A program made the translations under genes and the position numbers. A stretch of 60,274 nt of DNA from Haloferacaceae archaeon B1-Br10_E2g22 (GTDB lineage: Archaea; Halobacteriota; Halobacteria; Halobacteriales; Haloferacaceae), in NCBI GenBank assembly GCA_001563795.1, contig LKML01000003.1, forward strand, positions 1 to 60,274. Direction: 5' to 3'. This document shows positions 16,293-24,816 of this stretch, piece by piece. Position 1 is the first letter of the stretch. Each line of letters begins with the position of its first letter. The notes beneath the pieces were generated by a model, which did not search any database, had not been told where the DNA came from, and saw only the letters and a program-made list of their open reading frames with translations.

Positions 16293-17084
16293 CTACTCGA
16301 GAGGCTGTTCTGAAAGCGGTGTAGACTGCATCAACTGATCGGTTATCCGATCACGGAGCCAGGAGACTGCTTCGTCTGTGTCGGTTTCAATAAACGCTCG
16401 TGGACCGCCCCGTTCGTCTAACACAATGAGCCCACCGGTCGCACTCGAGTCGTCTTCGGCGACAACCAACCCGCAGGCGGGTTCCGTCTCGATTTGATGG
16501 AGCCTCACTCTGGGTTCGGCAAGCAGTGTCTCGAGTGAGTCGGTGTGTGAACTAACCAGCGTTCCAACAGCAGGCTCTGAAAGAACAATGTCGGCCCGAA
16601 TCATCTGTTGGTCACACAGTTCGACCCACTGATCAAGCAGTTGTGGGAAAACGGACGGAAAAACGGTCTGTGTCCAGCGAGCTGTTCCAGTCAGCGAGCA
16701 GAACGCCGAAATCGGCTCATGTGGATTGTGCTTGCTCGCGGTGATGATTGTTGCATCCTGAAAGACGACCGGGTCGAGTTCGTGTGCCGGCGAGAGATCA
16801 GCCAACAGTTCCTGGCCAGCCAACAGAGACTGTGTCTGTGTGGCGAACCGATCGTACTCCGATAACAGCAGTTCGCCAAACAGTGTTCGCCGGTAGCCAT
16901 CGGACGTGCGGGCGAGCAGCCCCACATTCTCGAGTTCACGGATTCCACGATCAACGGTCGACCGCGAGACCCGCAACTGCTCGACGAGTTCACGCTTGCG
17001 GATTCCGTCGGCATGTACCGCCCGAAGAATCGGCTCGCGTTTCGTCACAAGCGAAATAATCCCGAGAGGAGTATGCTGAGTCAT
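16293..17084 (-). CDS. Winged-helix transcriptional regulator
   Basis: A 263-residue haloarchaeal regulator. An N-terminal winged helix (residues 15-75; RKRELVEQLRVSRSTVDRGIRELENVGLLAR) is followed by a long C-terminal domain. That part ends in a beta-rich region (GLVVAEDDSSATGGLIVLDERGGPRAF) typical of the family, which often senses small molecules by unknown means. It is divergent from malQ across a 490-bp region full of repeats, so malQ is the obvious candidate target. TATA-like TTTATATAT and TTTATATAC sequences precede its start on the minus strand. Confidence 0.85.
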   Translation of the reverse strand: MTQHTPLGIISLVTKREPILRAVHADGIRKRELVEQLRVSRSTVDRGIRELENVGLLARTSDGYRRTLFGELLLSEYDRFATQTQSLLAGQELLADLSPAHELDPVVFQDATIITASKHNPHEPISAFCSLTGTARWTQTVFPSVFPQLLDQWVELCDQQMIRADIVLSEPAVGTLVSSHTDSLETLLAEPRVRLHQIETEPACGLVVAEDDSSATGGLIVLDERGGPRAFIETDTDEAVSWLRDRITDQLMQSTPLSEQPLE

Positions 17085-17574
17085 CTCATATCATCCGCTG
17101 AACGGATCTACCCCTGACATATGTATATAAATAACCGCCAGATATATAAACTTTGGTCAGATCTCGGTGAGCACACTCATGCAGTGATGTAAAGATGAAA
17201 CCAACCAGTTGTAGATACGCCGGGGTGCCTCTGACAAACCGGCACTGTGATCAACCGCCTTGCCCGGACGGTTGATCTATCGCTTGTCCGTCTTTGCCCG
17301 GACCGGCAAGCACTGACCGGCCGACTTTGCCCGGGTCGGCTCGGTTATGCGTCCACCCGGCTACTATTTGTGGCCGGGTGAACGTTTCAGATTCTGCGGT
17401 ATCGGATCCTCCGAATCTACAACTACACACCCTGGAAGCCAGCCGGCTTCTGAAGTGGCACAACTGATACGAACTGCCAGCGCCGTCTTTGCCAGAAGAA
17501 TCGATTTCTGGAAAGTGGTACTGAATACGACAAATACCGCAACGTTTGACAGTACGGCCACCAATAGCTGTTAT
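17085..17574. promoter_or_regulatory. Divergent regulator/malQ control region with repeats
   Basis: The first 80 bp are AT-rich with two TATA-like elements (near 17120 and 17140). From 17249 the region becomes repeat-rich. A 9-bp inverted repeat GATCAACCG/CGGTTGATC lies at 17249-17277 with an 11-nt loop. Three copies of TTGCCCGG start at 17260, 17294 and 17327 (34 and 33 bp apart). An 8-bp inverted repeat CACCCGGC/GCCGGGTG lies at 17354-17380, again with an 11-nt loop. No convincing coding frame covers it; the open frames here have a non-haloarchaeal composition. Confidence 0.5.
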
Positions 17575-19062
17575 ATGCAATTTAATCGACAGAGCGGACT
17601 CTTCTTGCATCTAACCTCGCTGCCCGGGCCGCACGGGATCGGCGACCTCGGCGAGGGTGCACGGGAGTTCCTCTCGTTTCTCGAGCAGGCCGAACAGCAG
17701 TTCTGGCAGTTTTGTCCACTTGGGCCGACCTCCTCTGCCCACGGCAACTCGCCGTACCAATCGTTTTCGGCGTTCGCCGGCAACCCGTTGCTCATCAGTC
17801 TCGAGCGGTTGGTCGACGATGGATGGCTGTGTACCGACGACCTCGAGCCAGTACCGGCGTTCGACCGCCACGAAGTCGACTACGAGCAGGTCGCCGACTA
17901 CAAACGTGAGAAACTCCGAACGGCCCACGAGACGTTTCGCCAAACCGCAACCGAAGCCGACCGCACCGACCTTGCGGCGTTTCGTGAGGACGAACAGTGG
18001 GTCGATGACTACGCGCTGTTTCGCGCACTCAAGGCCAAACATGACAAACAGGCCTGGGTCGAGTGGCCCGAACCGATTCGTACCCGCGAACCCGAGGCCC
18101 TCGAGGCAGCCCGCGAAGAACTCAGCGAGGAACTCGAGTACCGAACGCTCACACAGTACTGGTTCGACCAACAGTGGCAAGCGTTCAAACAGGATGCCGA
18201 AGACGCCGGAATCACGCTTGTTGGTGATGTGCCGATCTACGTCGGCCTCGACAGCGCGGACGTCTGGTCGAGCCCCGAAGCGTTCCAGCTCGATGAGGGA
18301 AACCGACCGACCGTGGTCGCAGGTGTCCCGCCGAACGCTGGCGATTCGGGCCAAAAGTGGGGCAACCCACTGTACGACTGGAAACGGCTCGCCGAGAACA
18401 ACTACGACTGGTGGACTCGTCGGCTCGAGCGACTGTTCGAACAGGTCGACGTGACGCGGCTAGACCATTTCCAGGGTTTTCTGGAATACTGGGCGATTCC
18501 GACCCATGCTGAGTCGGCCGCCGAAGGGGAGTGGCGCGAAGGGCCGGGTGCCGCATTTTTCAAAGCCATAGACGAACAGTTGGGCGAACTCCCGTTTATC
18601 GCCGAAGATCTGGGCTTTCCAAATGCCGAACTCACTGCGCTGATGGATCGCTTTTCGTTCCCAGGAATGCGGGTTCCACAGTATGCCGACTGGTGTCAGG
18701 GCGGCAACCAACATCAGCCGATGAACTATCCAAAAAACTCAGTAGGCTACACCGCAACCCACGACACCGATACGTTCGTAGGCTACTATGAGGGGTTGTC
18801 GGATCGCCAACGAGAGTGTCTCCACTACAATCTCGGCGTTGACGGTAGCGAGATCAACTGGTCGATTATCGAGGCCGTCTGGCGGTCTGAGGCTGTCTTG
18901 GCGTGTACGACGATGCAAGATCTGCTCGGACTCGATAGCCACGCCCGGTTTAATACGCCAGGGACGGCCAAAGGCAACTGGAGTTGGCGGGTGACCAGCG
19001 ACGGACTCGACGAAGAAATCGCTACCCGACTCGGTACAATGACCCAACTCGAACTCCGGTAG
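17575..19062 (+). CDS. malQ: 4-alpha-glucanotransferase (amylomaltase)
   Basis: GH77 disproportionating enzyme moving alpha-1,4-glucan segments between chains. The 495-residue protein is a standard short amylomaltase. It starts SGLFLHLTSLPGPHGIGDLG and includes FWQFCPLGPT and GDVPIYVGLDSADVW. The nucleophile Asp is in VTRLDHFQGFLEYW, the acid Glu in FIAEDLGF, and a third active-site Asp in THDTDTFVGYY. The frame is open back to 17347 but the extension has no family match, so ATG 17575 is chosen. Probably works in glycogen or maltodextrin turnover and is likely controlled by the divergent winged-helix regulator. Confidence 0.95.
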   Translation: MQFNRQSGLFLHLTSLPGPHGIGDLGEGAREFLSFLEQAEQQFWQFCPLGPTSSAHGNSPYQSFSAFAGNPLLISLERLVDDGWLCTDDLEPVPAFDRHEVDYEQVADYKREKLRTAHETFRQTATEADRTDLAAFREDEQWVDDYALFRALKAKHDKQAWVEWPEPIRTREPEALEAAREELSEELEYRTLTQYWFDQQWQAFKQDAEDAGITLVGDVPIYVGLDSADVWSSPEAFQLDEGNRPTVVAGVPPNAGDSGQKWGNPLYDWKRLAENNYDWWTRRLERLFEQVDVTRLDHFQGFLEYWAIPTHAESAAEGEWREGPGAAFFKAIDEQLGELPFIAEDLGFPNAELTALMDRFSFPGMRVPQYADWCQGGNQHQPMNYPKNSVGYTATHDTDTFVGYYEGLSDRQRECLHYNLGVDGSEINWSIIEAVWRSEAVLACTTMQDLLGLDSHARFNTPGTAKGNWSWRVTSDGLDEEIATRLGTMTQLELR

Positions 19063-19119
19063 CACTCGCATTCTAGCGCACCGAAAGGTCGAAACGGACA
19101 GACACTCACCATTCGTACA

Positions 19120-20034
19120 ATGGAACAGGGTGCGATTCCGGTCGCGGAACTCGAGGGGTCAGTTGATCTGCAGTCGACGGTCGAAAGCGGCCAAAGCTAT
19201 CTGTGGGATCGACTGGATGGTAAGATGTACACCACCACCGCGGCCTACGGCGGCAGCGCGTGGTATGAAACAGTTGTCCCACCGATACCAGGTGTGTTCG
19301 ACCAACAGGCGGTTGTTCGCATTCGGCAACACAACGGCGAACTGCAGTGGGAATCGACCACCGATGCAGTCCCAATTGTCCAGCATCTATTGAGACTCGA
19401 CGACGACCTGCAGGCAATTAAGGCCGCCATACCCGACGACCCACTGCTCGAGAGAGCCTTCGAGCAGTATGCAGGCATGCGGTTGGTTCGCGATCCGGTG
19501 TTTCCCTGTCTGATCTCGTTTATTTGTTCGGCCCAGATGCGAGTCTCCCGAATTTTCGGCATGCAGCGTCGATTGGCCCGCGAGTACGGTGAGGAAATCG
19601 AATTCAACGGTGAGACCTACCACGCGTTTCCAACCCCCGAACAGATGGCCGAACGCAGCGAAGGTGAGCTTCGTGATCTCAGTTTGGGCTATCGTGCACC
19701 CTACGTCCAAAAAACCGCCAAGTTGGTTGCGACGGGCGAGGTCGACCCACGGGCGGCACTCGATCTCGAGTACGAAAAGGCCCGTGAACATCTCACCCAG
19801 TTCGTCGGCGTCGGCAACAAGGTCGCCGACTGTGTGCTGTTGTTCTCGTTGGGCTTTACCGAAGCCGTCCCGCTGGATACCTGGATTCAGACGGCGATTG
19901 CTGAGCAGTATCCGGACTGTGATCAAGGTGGGTATGTCTCGACTTCACGGGCGATCCGCAAGCAGTTTGGCGGTCAGTATGCAGGCTATGCCCAAACGTA
20001 CGTTTTTCATTATCTGCGGAATGGCGGAAACTGA
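19120..20034 (+). CDS. ogg: 8-oxoguanine DNA glycosylase/AP lyase (OGG1-like)
   Basis: Removes 8-oxoguanine from DNA. The 304-residue protein has the OGG_N beta domain, then a helix-hairpin-helix GPD core. LISFICSAQMRVSRI is followed by the hairpin GVGNKVADCVLLFSLGFTEAVPLDTW, which holds the Schiff-base Lys (about residue 236) and the catalytic Asp (about 256). The spacing matches human OGG1. It lies 57 nt downstream of malQ on the same strand and may be co-transcribed. With the photolyase and SODs it contributes to protection against light and oxidants. Confidence 0.94.
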   Translation: MEQGAIPVAELEGSVDLQSTVESGQSYLWDRLDGKMYTTTAAYGGSAWYETVVPPIPGVFDQQAVVRIRQHNGELQWESTTDAVPIVQHLLRLDDDLQAIKAAIPDDPLLERAFEQYAGMRLVRDPVFPCLISFICSAQMRVSRIFGMQRRLAREYGEEIEFNGETYHAFPTPEQMAERSEGELRDLSLGYRAPYVQKTAKLVATGEVDPRAALDLEYEKAREHLTQFVGVGNKVADCVLLFSLGFTEAVPLDTWIQTAIAEQYPDCDQGGYVSTSRAIRKQFGGQYAGYAQTYVFHYLRNGGN

Positions 20035-20111
20035 TAGCAGACGCGGCGGTGACACTCTGTTTTTCGAGAGTGTAGGCGAACTTTCATACCCACTGCGAGG
20101 CTACAATACGT

Positions 20112-20477
20112 ATGGACTGCCGAGTCGTCGTCGAGGCTGCGGTTCCCGTGTACGATGTCGAGACAGTGGACGAGGCCGTCCGGATCGCCATCTCGAAAAC
20201 CGGCGAGATGTTGAACCCGGATCTCAACTACGTCGAAATCGAAATGGGAACCCGAACCTCGCCCGCCGGAGAGGAGTTGCCACCTGCCTTTATTGCTGCT
20301 GACGAAGCACTGGTTGCCCTCGAACTCGAGTTAATCGTTTTCAATGTCGAACAGGAACAACACGCCAGCCGTATCGCCCGCAAAGAAATCGGCCAACAGT
20401 TGCACAATATCCCGCTGAAAGTACTCCGAACTGAGATCATACCCGAAGACGAAACCGAAAGCGACTCCGAACCGTAG
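20112..20477 (+). CDS. DUF555 (UPF0212) family protein
   Basis: A 121-residue archaeal-specific protein: MDCRVVVEAAVPVYDVETVDEAVRIAISKTGEMLNPDLNYVEIE. Next comes RTSPAGEELPPAFIAADEALVALELEL, matching the DUF555 signature. The C-terminus is acidic (PEDETESDSEP). Function is unknown in all members. It is compact and fully soluble. It sits between ogg and a CARF-like regulator, all on the plus strand. Confidence 0.88.
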   Translation: MDCRVVVEAAVPVYDVETVDEAVRIAISKTGEMLNPDLNYVEIEMGTRTSPAGEELPPAFIAADEALVALELELIVFNVEQEQHASRIARKEIGQQLHNIPLKVLRTEIIPEDETESDSEP

Positions 20478-20563
20478 TTGTCAGCAGCGAGAAACAACAT
20501 CTACCGCAACGAATGCGACTAGAGACAGATGTCATTTATACACTCCGTCCGCACATATCAGCT

Positions 20564-21463
20564 ATGCAAACGCACATCGTCCCGGTCGGCTTCGATTACG
20601 ACCGGCTTATTGCGCCGCTCATCCGCGATCAGTTCGATGTGGATCACGTTATTCTGCTCGAAGGCGCAGTCGGTAGCGAGGCCAACGTTGAATACTCTCG
20701 GCGACTAGCGAGCAAACTCGAGACCGACTTTCGGAACCTCTTGGGAGCCGAGACCGAACGCATCCGTCTCGAGGACGTCTACGACTACGATGCGGCCTTC
20801 GAGGGTGCTTTCGAGTTGATCAACAACCAACTCGACAGCGGCGCAGAGGTGTGGGTCAACGTCTGTTCGATGCCGCGACCCGTTAGCTTCGCGTTTGCGA
20901 CCGCAGCCCACTCGGTGATGGTCGAACGGCAAGAAGACAGAGATCGCATTCACACCTACTATACGGCTCCTGAGAAGTATCTCGAGACCGAACTCGCCGA
21001 AGAACTCCAAGCCGAAGGTGATCTTCTTTCGGATCTCCTCGAAGCCGGAGACCTCGACCGCGAGCGAATCGAAACCCGCCTCGAGAGCATCGATAACCTG
21101 CTGGCGGAGTTCGACGAACGCGGTGTGACCATCGGCGCGAAGAAAATCGGTGACAGCCATATCGTCGAACTGCCTGTTGCCTCGTTTTCGAGCGTCAAAC
21201 CGTTCGAGGAACTTGTGTTGTTCACGCTGGGCGAACACGGCGAGTTCGAATCAGTCAGTGAGTTGGCCTCGACGTTGGCTCGAGATCTCAACGAAGAATA
21301 CACTGACAGCTTCCGGTCAAAAGTCATCTACAACGTCGATCGGCTCGGCCCCGGCGGCAAAGGGTATATCGAACAAGAGGAGGTCGGTAAATCCTATCGC
21401 ACCAAGCTCTCACGAATCGGTGAACTCTGGGTGCGATCACACGCCGACAGGACGCGACAGTAG
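20564..21463 (+). CDS. CARF-like regulator with C-terminal wHTH (DUF6293/HFX_2341 type)
   Basis: A 299-residue protein. Residues 1-135 form a Rossmann-type ligand domain: THIVPVGFDYDRLIAPLI, DHVILLEG, an acidic D-Y-D-A-A helix, then EVWVNVCSMPRPVSFAFATAA in the position of the N-[ST]-G-G-T-R-x-M loop of CARF domains. A helical linker joins it to a winged helix (residues 215-295). It resembles Csa3, the CRISPR-linked CARF-wHTH regulator, yet no CRISPR locus is present. The frame is open from 20513, but ATG 20564 matches the expected N-terminus. The DUF assignment is from memory. Confidence 0.75.
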   Translation: MQTHIVPVGFDYDRLIAPLIRDQFDVDHVILLEGAVGSEANVEYSRRLASKLETDFRNLLGAETERIRLEDVYDYDAAFEGAFELINNQLDSGAEVWVNVCSMPRPVSFAFATAAHSVMVERQEDRDRIHTYYTAPEKYLETELAEELQAEGDLLSDLLEAGDLDRERIETRLESIDNLLAEFDERGVTIGAKKIGDSHIVELPVASFSSVKPFEELVLFTLGEHGEFESVSELASTLARDLNEEYTDSFRSKVIYNVDRLGPGGKGYIEQEEVGKSYRTKLSRIGELWVRSHADRTRQ

Positions 21464-21470
21464 CCGACAC

Positions 21471-21593
21471 TCACAGAACGAACAACACTAACTGATATGC
21501 GAAGCCGAGTCCGAACGCTGCGAGCAACAGCATCGTGGTGACGACGACAGCCGGCGACAGATGTGTTTCGCCGGTTAGGATATATTCTTCCAT
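21471..21593 (-). CDS. 40-residue single-span membrane microprotein
   Basis: ATG 21593 to TGA 21471 on the minus strand encodes 40 residues. An acidic head MEEYILTGETHLSPAV leads into one hydrophobic helix (about residues 16-40, rich in Val/Leu/Ala/Phe). An AT-rich element (AAACTATTAAG) lies about 30 nt upstream of the start, suitable for a promoter. The frame fits exactly between the CARF-like gene stop and the palindrome at 21642. I do not know the family. The coherent topology and promoter argue that it is real. Confidence 0.6.
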   Translation of the reverse strand: MEEYILTGETHLSPAVVVTTMLLLAAFGLGFAYQLVLFVL

Positions 21594-21641
21594 ACGCGAG
21601 GATCGACCGTACAGCGGCTTAATAGTTTATCCTGACCAAAG

Positions 21642-21657
21642 CGACTCGGCCGAGTCG
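21642..21657. promoter_or_regulatory. 16-bp perfect palindrome in a divergent promoter region
   Basis: CGACTCGGCCGAGTCG is a perfect palindrome without a spacer. It is about 50 bp upstream of the 40-residue membrane gene and 190 bp upstream of the histidine kinase. The length and position suit a dimeric regulator's operator; a cruciform or transcript-end role is also possible. Confidence 0.45.
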
Positions 21658-21845
21658 GTAGTATCAGACCTGATATTTGTAAGGTGAACTAAAAGTAGTT
21701 GTCTCGAGCAGGGAGAGTATGCATATCCAAGGGAGTTTGGGAGTATCAAAAGAGGCCAGTGGGTGGTGAGAATGCGACCACGTGAGTCGGAGTCAGTAGC
21801 AAATTACCGGCCGATGGAGAGCGGTGTCCACTCGCAGCCACAGCC

Positions 21846-23378
21846 ATGAGTATCAATTCTGGATCAACAGCCCACATATCACCCGACATTCTGTGTGTGA
21901 GCAATAGCCAAAACACAAACAGGAACATTCGAACGGCAGTGGCTCGCCATCGCCCGAACGTCTCAATCGAGACGACAACCGATCCGACAGTTGTCGCTGA
22001 ACTGGTTCGACTCTGGGATCTCAGCTGTGTCGTCGCCGACGCCGACATGGATCCACTGGACGGCTTTGAGCTCAAATCGAGCCTCCAGACGGACGACCGA
22101 CAGCTGTCAGTTCTCGTTGTCTCAACCGAACCAGCAGACGGCGAGTCTACGGTTAGTCTCGCTGCAGCCGACGAAACCGACGAGTTCGCTGTGTGTCTCG
22201 AGCAGGCAGTTCCTCGACAAGATCTCGAGACTACACCGGATTCCAAACACTACCAGCCCGCCAGCCAACTCAAGGCCGTTATCGACGCCGACAGCCGACA
22301 TGCTGTGGTGGCCGAACTCGAAAAGCAGCTTGCAGCGTTGGCATCGGTTCGGCACCACCAGATATGGCTAACTACTGTCGATGGCTCACTCGAGGCCACA
22401 ACAGCGACTGACGGCCACTGCTCGGCTGTTCGGCCGGCTGTGCGTGAGGCCGTCGAAACCGGCGAACCACAGTGGGCGGCCGAACCAACGGACGGTTCGA
22501 CGGTGACAGACCAGACAGACACACCACAGAGAGGCGTCTATCCGCTTGGCAGCCAGGGAGCGATTGTGGTCGAGTACGATGTGTTCACACCGGCAGTAGC
22601 CGCCAGCGTCCATCAGCTTGCGAGTATCGGAGGTGGATGTCTCGACCACCATGCAGCTATCACCAATCTCGAGGCACGGTTCCGCCAGACAGCCGAGCGT
22701 AACCGACAGCTTTTGCAGTTCGCCCGAACGGTTGCACACGATCTCAACTCCCCGCTGTCTGTGATCTATGGGCGTATTGAACTCGTGTTGGCCAACCAGT
22801 CAGACGCCGAAATGCACCTCCAGGCCGCACACAACGCCGTCCAGCGCATCGATTCACTGATCACCGACCATCTCCAAACAATCGAGACCACTGACGCCGA
22901 AGGCGACCGCGAAGACGTTTCAGTACAGACGATGGCGATTCAGGCTTGGCGGATTGTCGATCCCTCGACCGCTCGGCTGCAGGTCGAACCACAACTCGAG
23001 ACCGTCGAAGCCAACGCAATCCGACTCCAACAACTGTTCGAGAATCTGATCCGCAACGCCATCCAACATGGCTCCGAAGAATCAGTAGGACTCGCTTCAA
23101 GCGACTCTCAAGATCCACACGCGGTGTTCGACGATGACACCGATTCAGTGACCGTCACGATCAAACCCACCGAAAGCGGATTTGCGGTCTGTGATGATGG
23201 CCCTGGCATTCGGCCTGAGGAACGCGAAACGATCTTTGAATCAGGGTATACCACAACTGACTCCGGCAGCGGACTCGGGCTTCATATCGTCAGCGAAATC
23301 GTCAGTAGCCATGACTGGGAGATTACCGTAACGGAGAGTGCCAGCGGTGGGGCGCGTTTTGAGATCAACACCGAGTAG
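21846..23378 (+). CDS. Sensor histidine kinase with N-terminal receiver-like domain
   Basis: A 510-residue soluble kinase. Residues 15-120 form a receiver-like fold with an acidic site in CVVADADMDPLDGFEL. Residues 140-270 form a GAF-like sensory region. HisKA follows with the H-box ARTVAHDLNSPLSVIYGR (His about 298), then HATPase: N-box LFENLIRNAIQHG (about 400), D/G box DDGPGIRPEE and G2 box SGSGLGLHIV. There is no transmembrane helix, so it senses a cytoplasmic signal. No dedicated response regulator is adjacent. A 250-bp upstream region contains the 21642 palindrome. The 3' end faces trmJ. Confidence 0.9.
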   Translation: MSINSGSTAHISPDILCVSNSQNTNRNIRTAVARHRPNVSIETTTDPTVVAELVRLWDLSCVVADADMDPLDGFELKSSLQTDDRQLSVLVVSTEPADGESTVSLAAADETDEFAVCLEQAVPRQDLETTPDSKHYQPASQLKAVIDADSRHAVVAELEKQLAALASVRHHQIWLTTVDGSLEATTATDGHCSAVRPAVREAVETGEPQWAAEPTDGSTVTDQTDTPQRGVYPLGSQGAIVVEYDVFTPAVAASVHQLASIGGGCLDHHAAITNLEARFRQTAERNRQLLQFARTVAHDLNSPLSVIYGRIELVLANQSDAEMHLQAAHNAVQRIDSLITDHLQTIETTDAEGDREDVSVQTMAIQAWRIVDPSTARLQVEPQLETVEANAIRLQQLFENLIRNAIQHGSEESVGLASSDSQDPHAVFDDDTDSVTVTIKPTESGFAVCDDGPGIRPEERETIFESGYTTTDSGSGLGLHIVSEIVSSHDWEITVTESASGGARFEINTE

Positions 23379-23384
23379 AAGTCG

Positions 23385-24146
23385 CTATTGATTGGTTGTC
23401 GCCGAGTCGGCCTCAGGCTCCGAGGCTTCGTTGAGTTGGTTGGTGGCCTGCCGGAAGACACCCAACAGCGTGTGGATTTCTCGGTCGGTCGGATGGGCAC
23501 GACCGATGAGTCTACGCAACAGTCGCTGTGTTTTGGCTCGCTTTCGGTCGTTGTAGTTTTGGGCAGCAAGAAACGCTGCGAAGTACGCATAGAGTCGTTC
23601 GATGTCAGGTTCCTCAGCACGGAGGCGTTCGACATCCGGGAGTTGCGTCTGTTCGACAGTTAGCTCCCGGAGTTCGTACAGCATGATCGTTGCCGCCTGC
23701 CCCAGATTAAGCACTGGATACTCATCGCTGGCAGGAATCGAACAGACCTCATCGAGCTGTTCGATTTCGCGGTTGTGAAGCCCACGGCCTTCTCTGCCAA
23801 AGACCAGTGCCGTTCGTGTCTCGACTGTTTTGAGTGAGTCTCGAAGTTCGACCGGAGTTTTAAACGGAAATCTAACGTGGCGGCGGCTGTCTTCGCCTGT
23901 AATGGCGGTACAGCCAACGGTGTGGTAGGTCTCGATGACCTCCTCGAGGCTCACCTCCTCGGCGTTCGGCAGCACGTCCTCGCGGGCGTGGCCGGCAAAG
24001 CCGTAGGCCTCTCCGTCAGGGTCGAGTTCCGGCGGATCGACCAACTTGAGATCAGTGAGTCCAAAGTTCTTCATCGCGCGAGCAATCGTCCCGACGTTAC
24101 CGGGGGTTTCGGGTTCGACGACAACGACAACCGGTTTTGGTCTCAT
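23385..24146 (-). CDS. trmJ: TrmJ-type SPOUT tRNA 2'-O-methyltransferase
   Basis: Probable SAM-dependent 2'-O-methylation of tRNA anticodon-loop C/U32. The 253-residue protein has SpoU motif 1 VVVEPETPGNVGTIARAMKNFG, motif 2 ALVFGREGRGL and motif 3 YPVLNLGQAATIMLYEL, the trefoil-knot cofactor site. A C-terminal helical extension follows (residues 165-250). Its ATG overlaps the stop of the upstream minus-strand gene (24143-24146), so the two are coupled. Distinguishing TrmJ from other SpoU members rests on overall layout. Confidence 0.88.
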   Translation of the reverse strand: MRPKPVVVVVEPETPGNVGTIARAMKNFGLTDLKLVDPPELDPDGEAYGFAGHAREDVLPNAEEVSLEEVIETYHTVGCTAITGEDSRRHVRFPFKTPVELRDSLKTVETRTALVFGREGRGLHNREIEQLDEVCSIPASDEYPVLNLGQAATIMLYELRELTVEQTQLPDVERLRAEEPDIERLYAYFAAFLAAQNYNDRKRAKTQRLLRRLIGRAHPTDREIHTLLGVFRQATNQLNEASEPEADSATTNQ

Positions 24147-24730
24147 TCGTCGCGGCTCGGGTAGTCCGTCTCGAGATCCAACTCGGCGAGTTCGTCGTCG
24201 GTCAGGTGGTCGGTTGACTCGTTCGGTTCGTCGAGATACTCTCGGAGGTTGATTTTGTGTGGCTCGTAGTTCTCTTCGAGTCGCTCTCGAATCTCTCGGG
24301 CGTCCGGCAGATCAGGCAGTGCTTCGGGGTCGGTTTCGACGACTTCGGTGCCGCCAAACGCCTCGGGTGCGCGGTTGCCGTCGGCGAACCACTGATGGAA
24401 GCGATCGGCGAATGCCTCGTCTCCCCGCAGGTCGCTGCCGCCGGCCTCCTGATACCAGTAGATAAAATCCGGCTCGTGGTCTGCACAGAGCAACACCTCG
24501 TCCATCGGCTCGCCGTAGACGAACTCCGCGGGATTACACTGCCGTTTGTTCGCCTCGCCGTGGAGTAGATAACAGCCATCACACGGTTTGTCGACCAGCG
24601 TTAACAGCCGAAGAAGTCGCTGTTTCGGATCCGTTGGGATCTCTTCGAGCGGCTTGAACTGCTCGTCGTCGGTGAAAATTTCGTCTTCGTTGAACCGCCA
24701 ACCACGAAGCCCGACGCTGACTTTTCCCAT
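24143..24730 (-). CDS. Conserved haloarchaeal protein with Cys-rich motif, coupled to trmJ
   Basis: A 195-residue acidic protein that starts MGKVSVGLRGWRFNEDEIFTDD. It has a cysteine group DKPCDGCYLL...RQCNP (about residues 58-77) with a later CADHEP, together able to bind one zinc ion. The rest is Glu/Asp-rich with no catalytic signature. The frame is open to 24808, but the 26 upstream residues do not look like part of the protein, so ATG 24730 is chosen. The 4-nt overlap with trmJ suggests a functional link to tRNA modification, which is an inference. Confidence 0.7.
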   Translation of the reverse strand: MGKVSVGLRGWRFNEDEIFTDDEQFKPLEEIPTDPKQRLLRLLTLVDKPCDGCYLLHGEANKRQCNPAEFVYGEPMDEVLLCADHEPDFIYWYQEAGGSDLRGDEAFADRFHQWFADGNRAPEAFGGTEVVETDPEALPDLPDAREIRERLEENYEPHKINLREYLDEPNESTDHLTDDELAELDLETDYPSRDE

Positions 24731-24816
24731 ACGGTCTGTTACCGACTCAGCCGACAAAAAGCAACTGACTCTGCGGAGACCGGGGTAGCTATGTTCGGGC
24801 CACCCCAAGTCGGTGT

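Noticed and set aside
17251-17610. 119-codon minus-strand frame in the malQ leader
   Set aside because: It is Cys/Ser/Arg-rich with no haloarchaeal acidity and overlaps the repeats and the malQ start; regulatory DNA is the better explanation.
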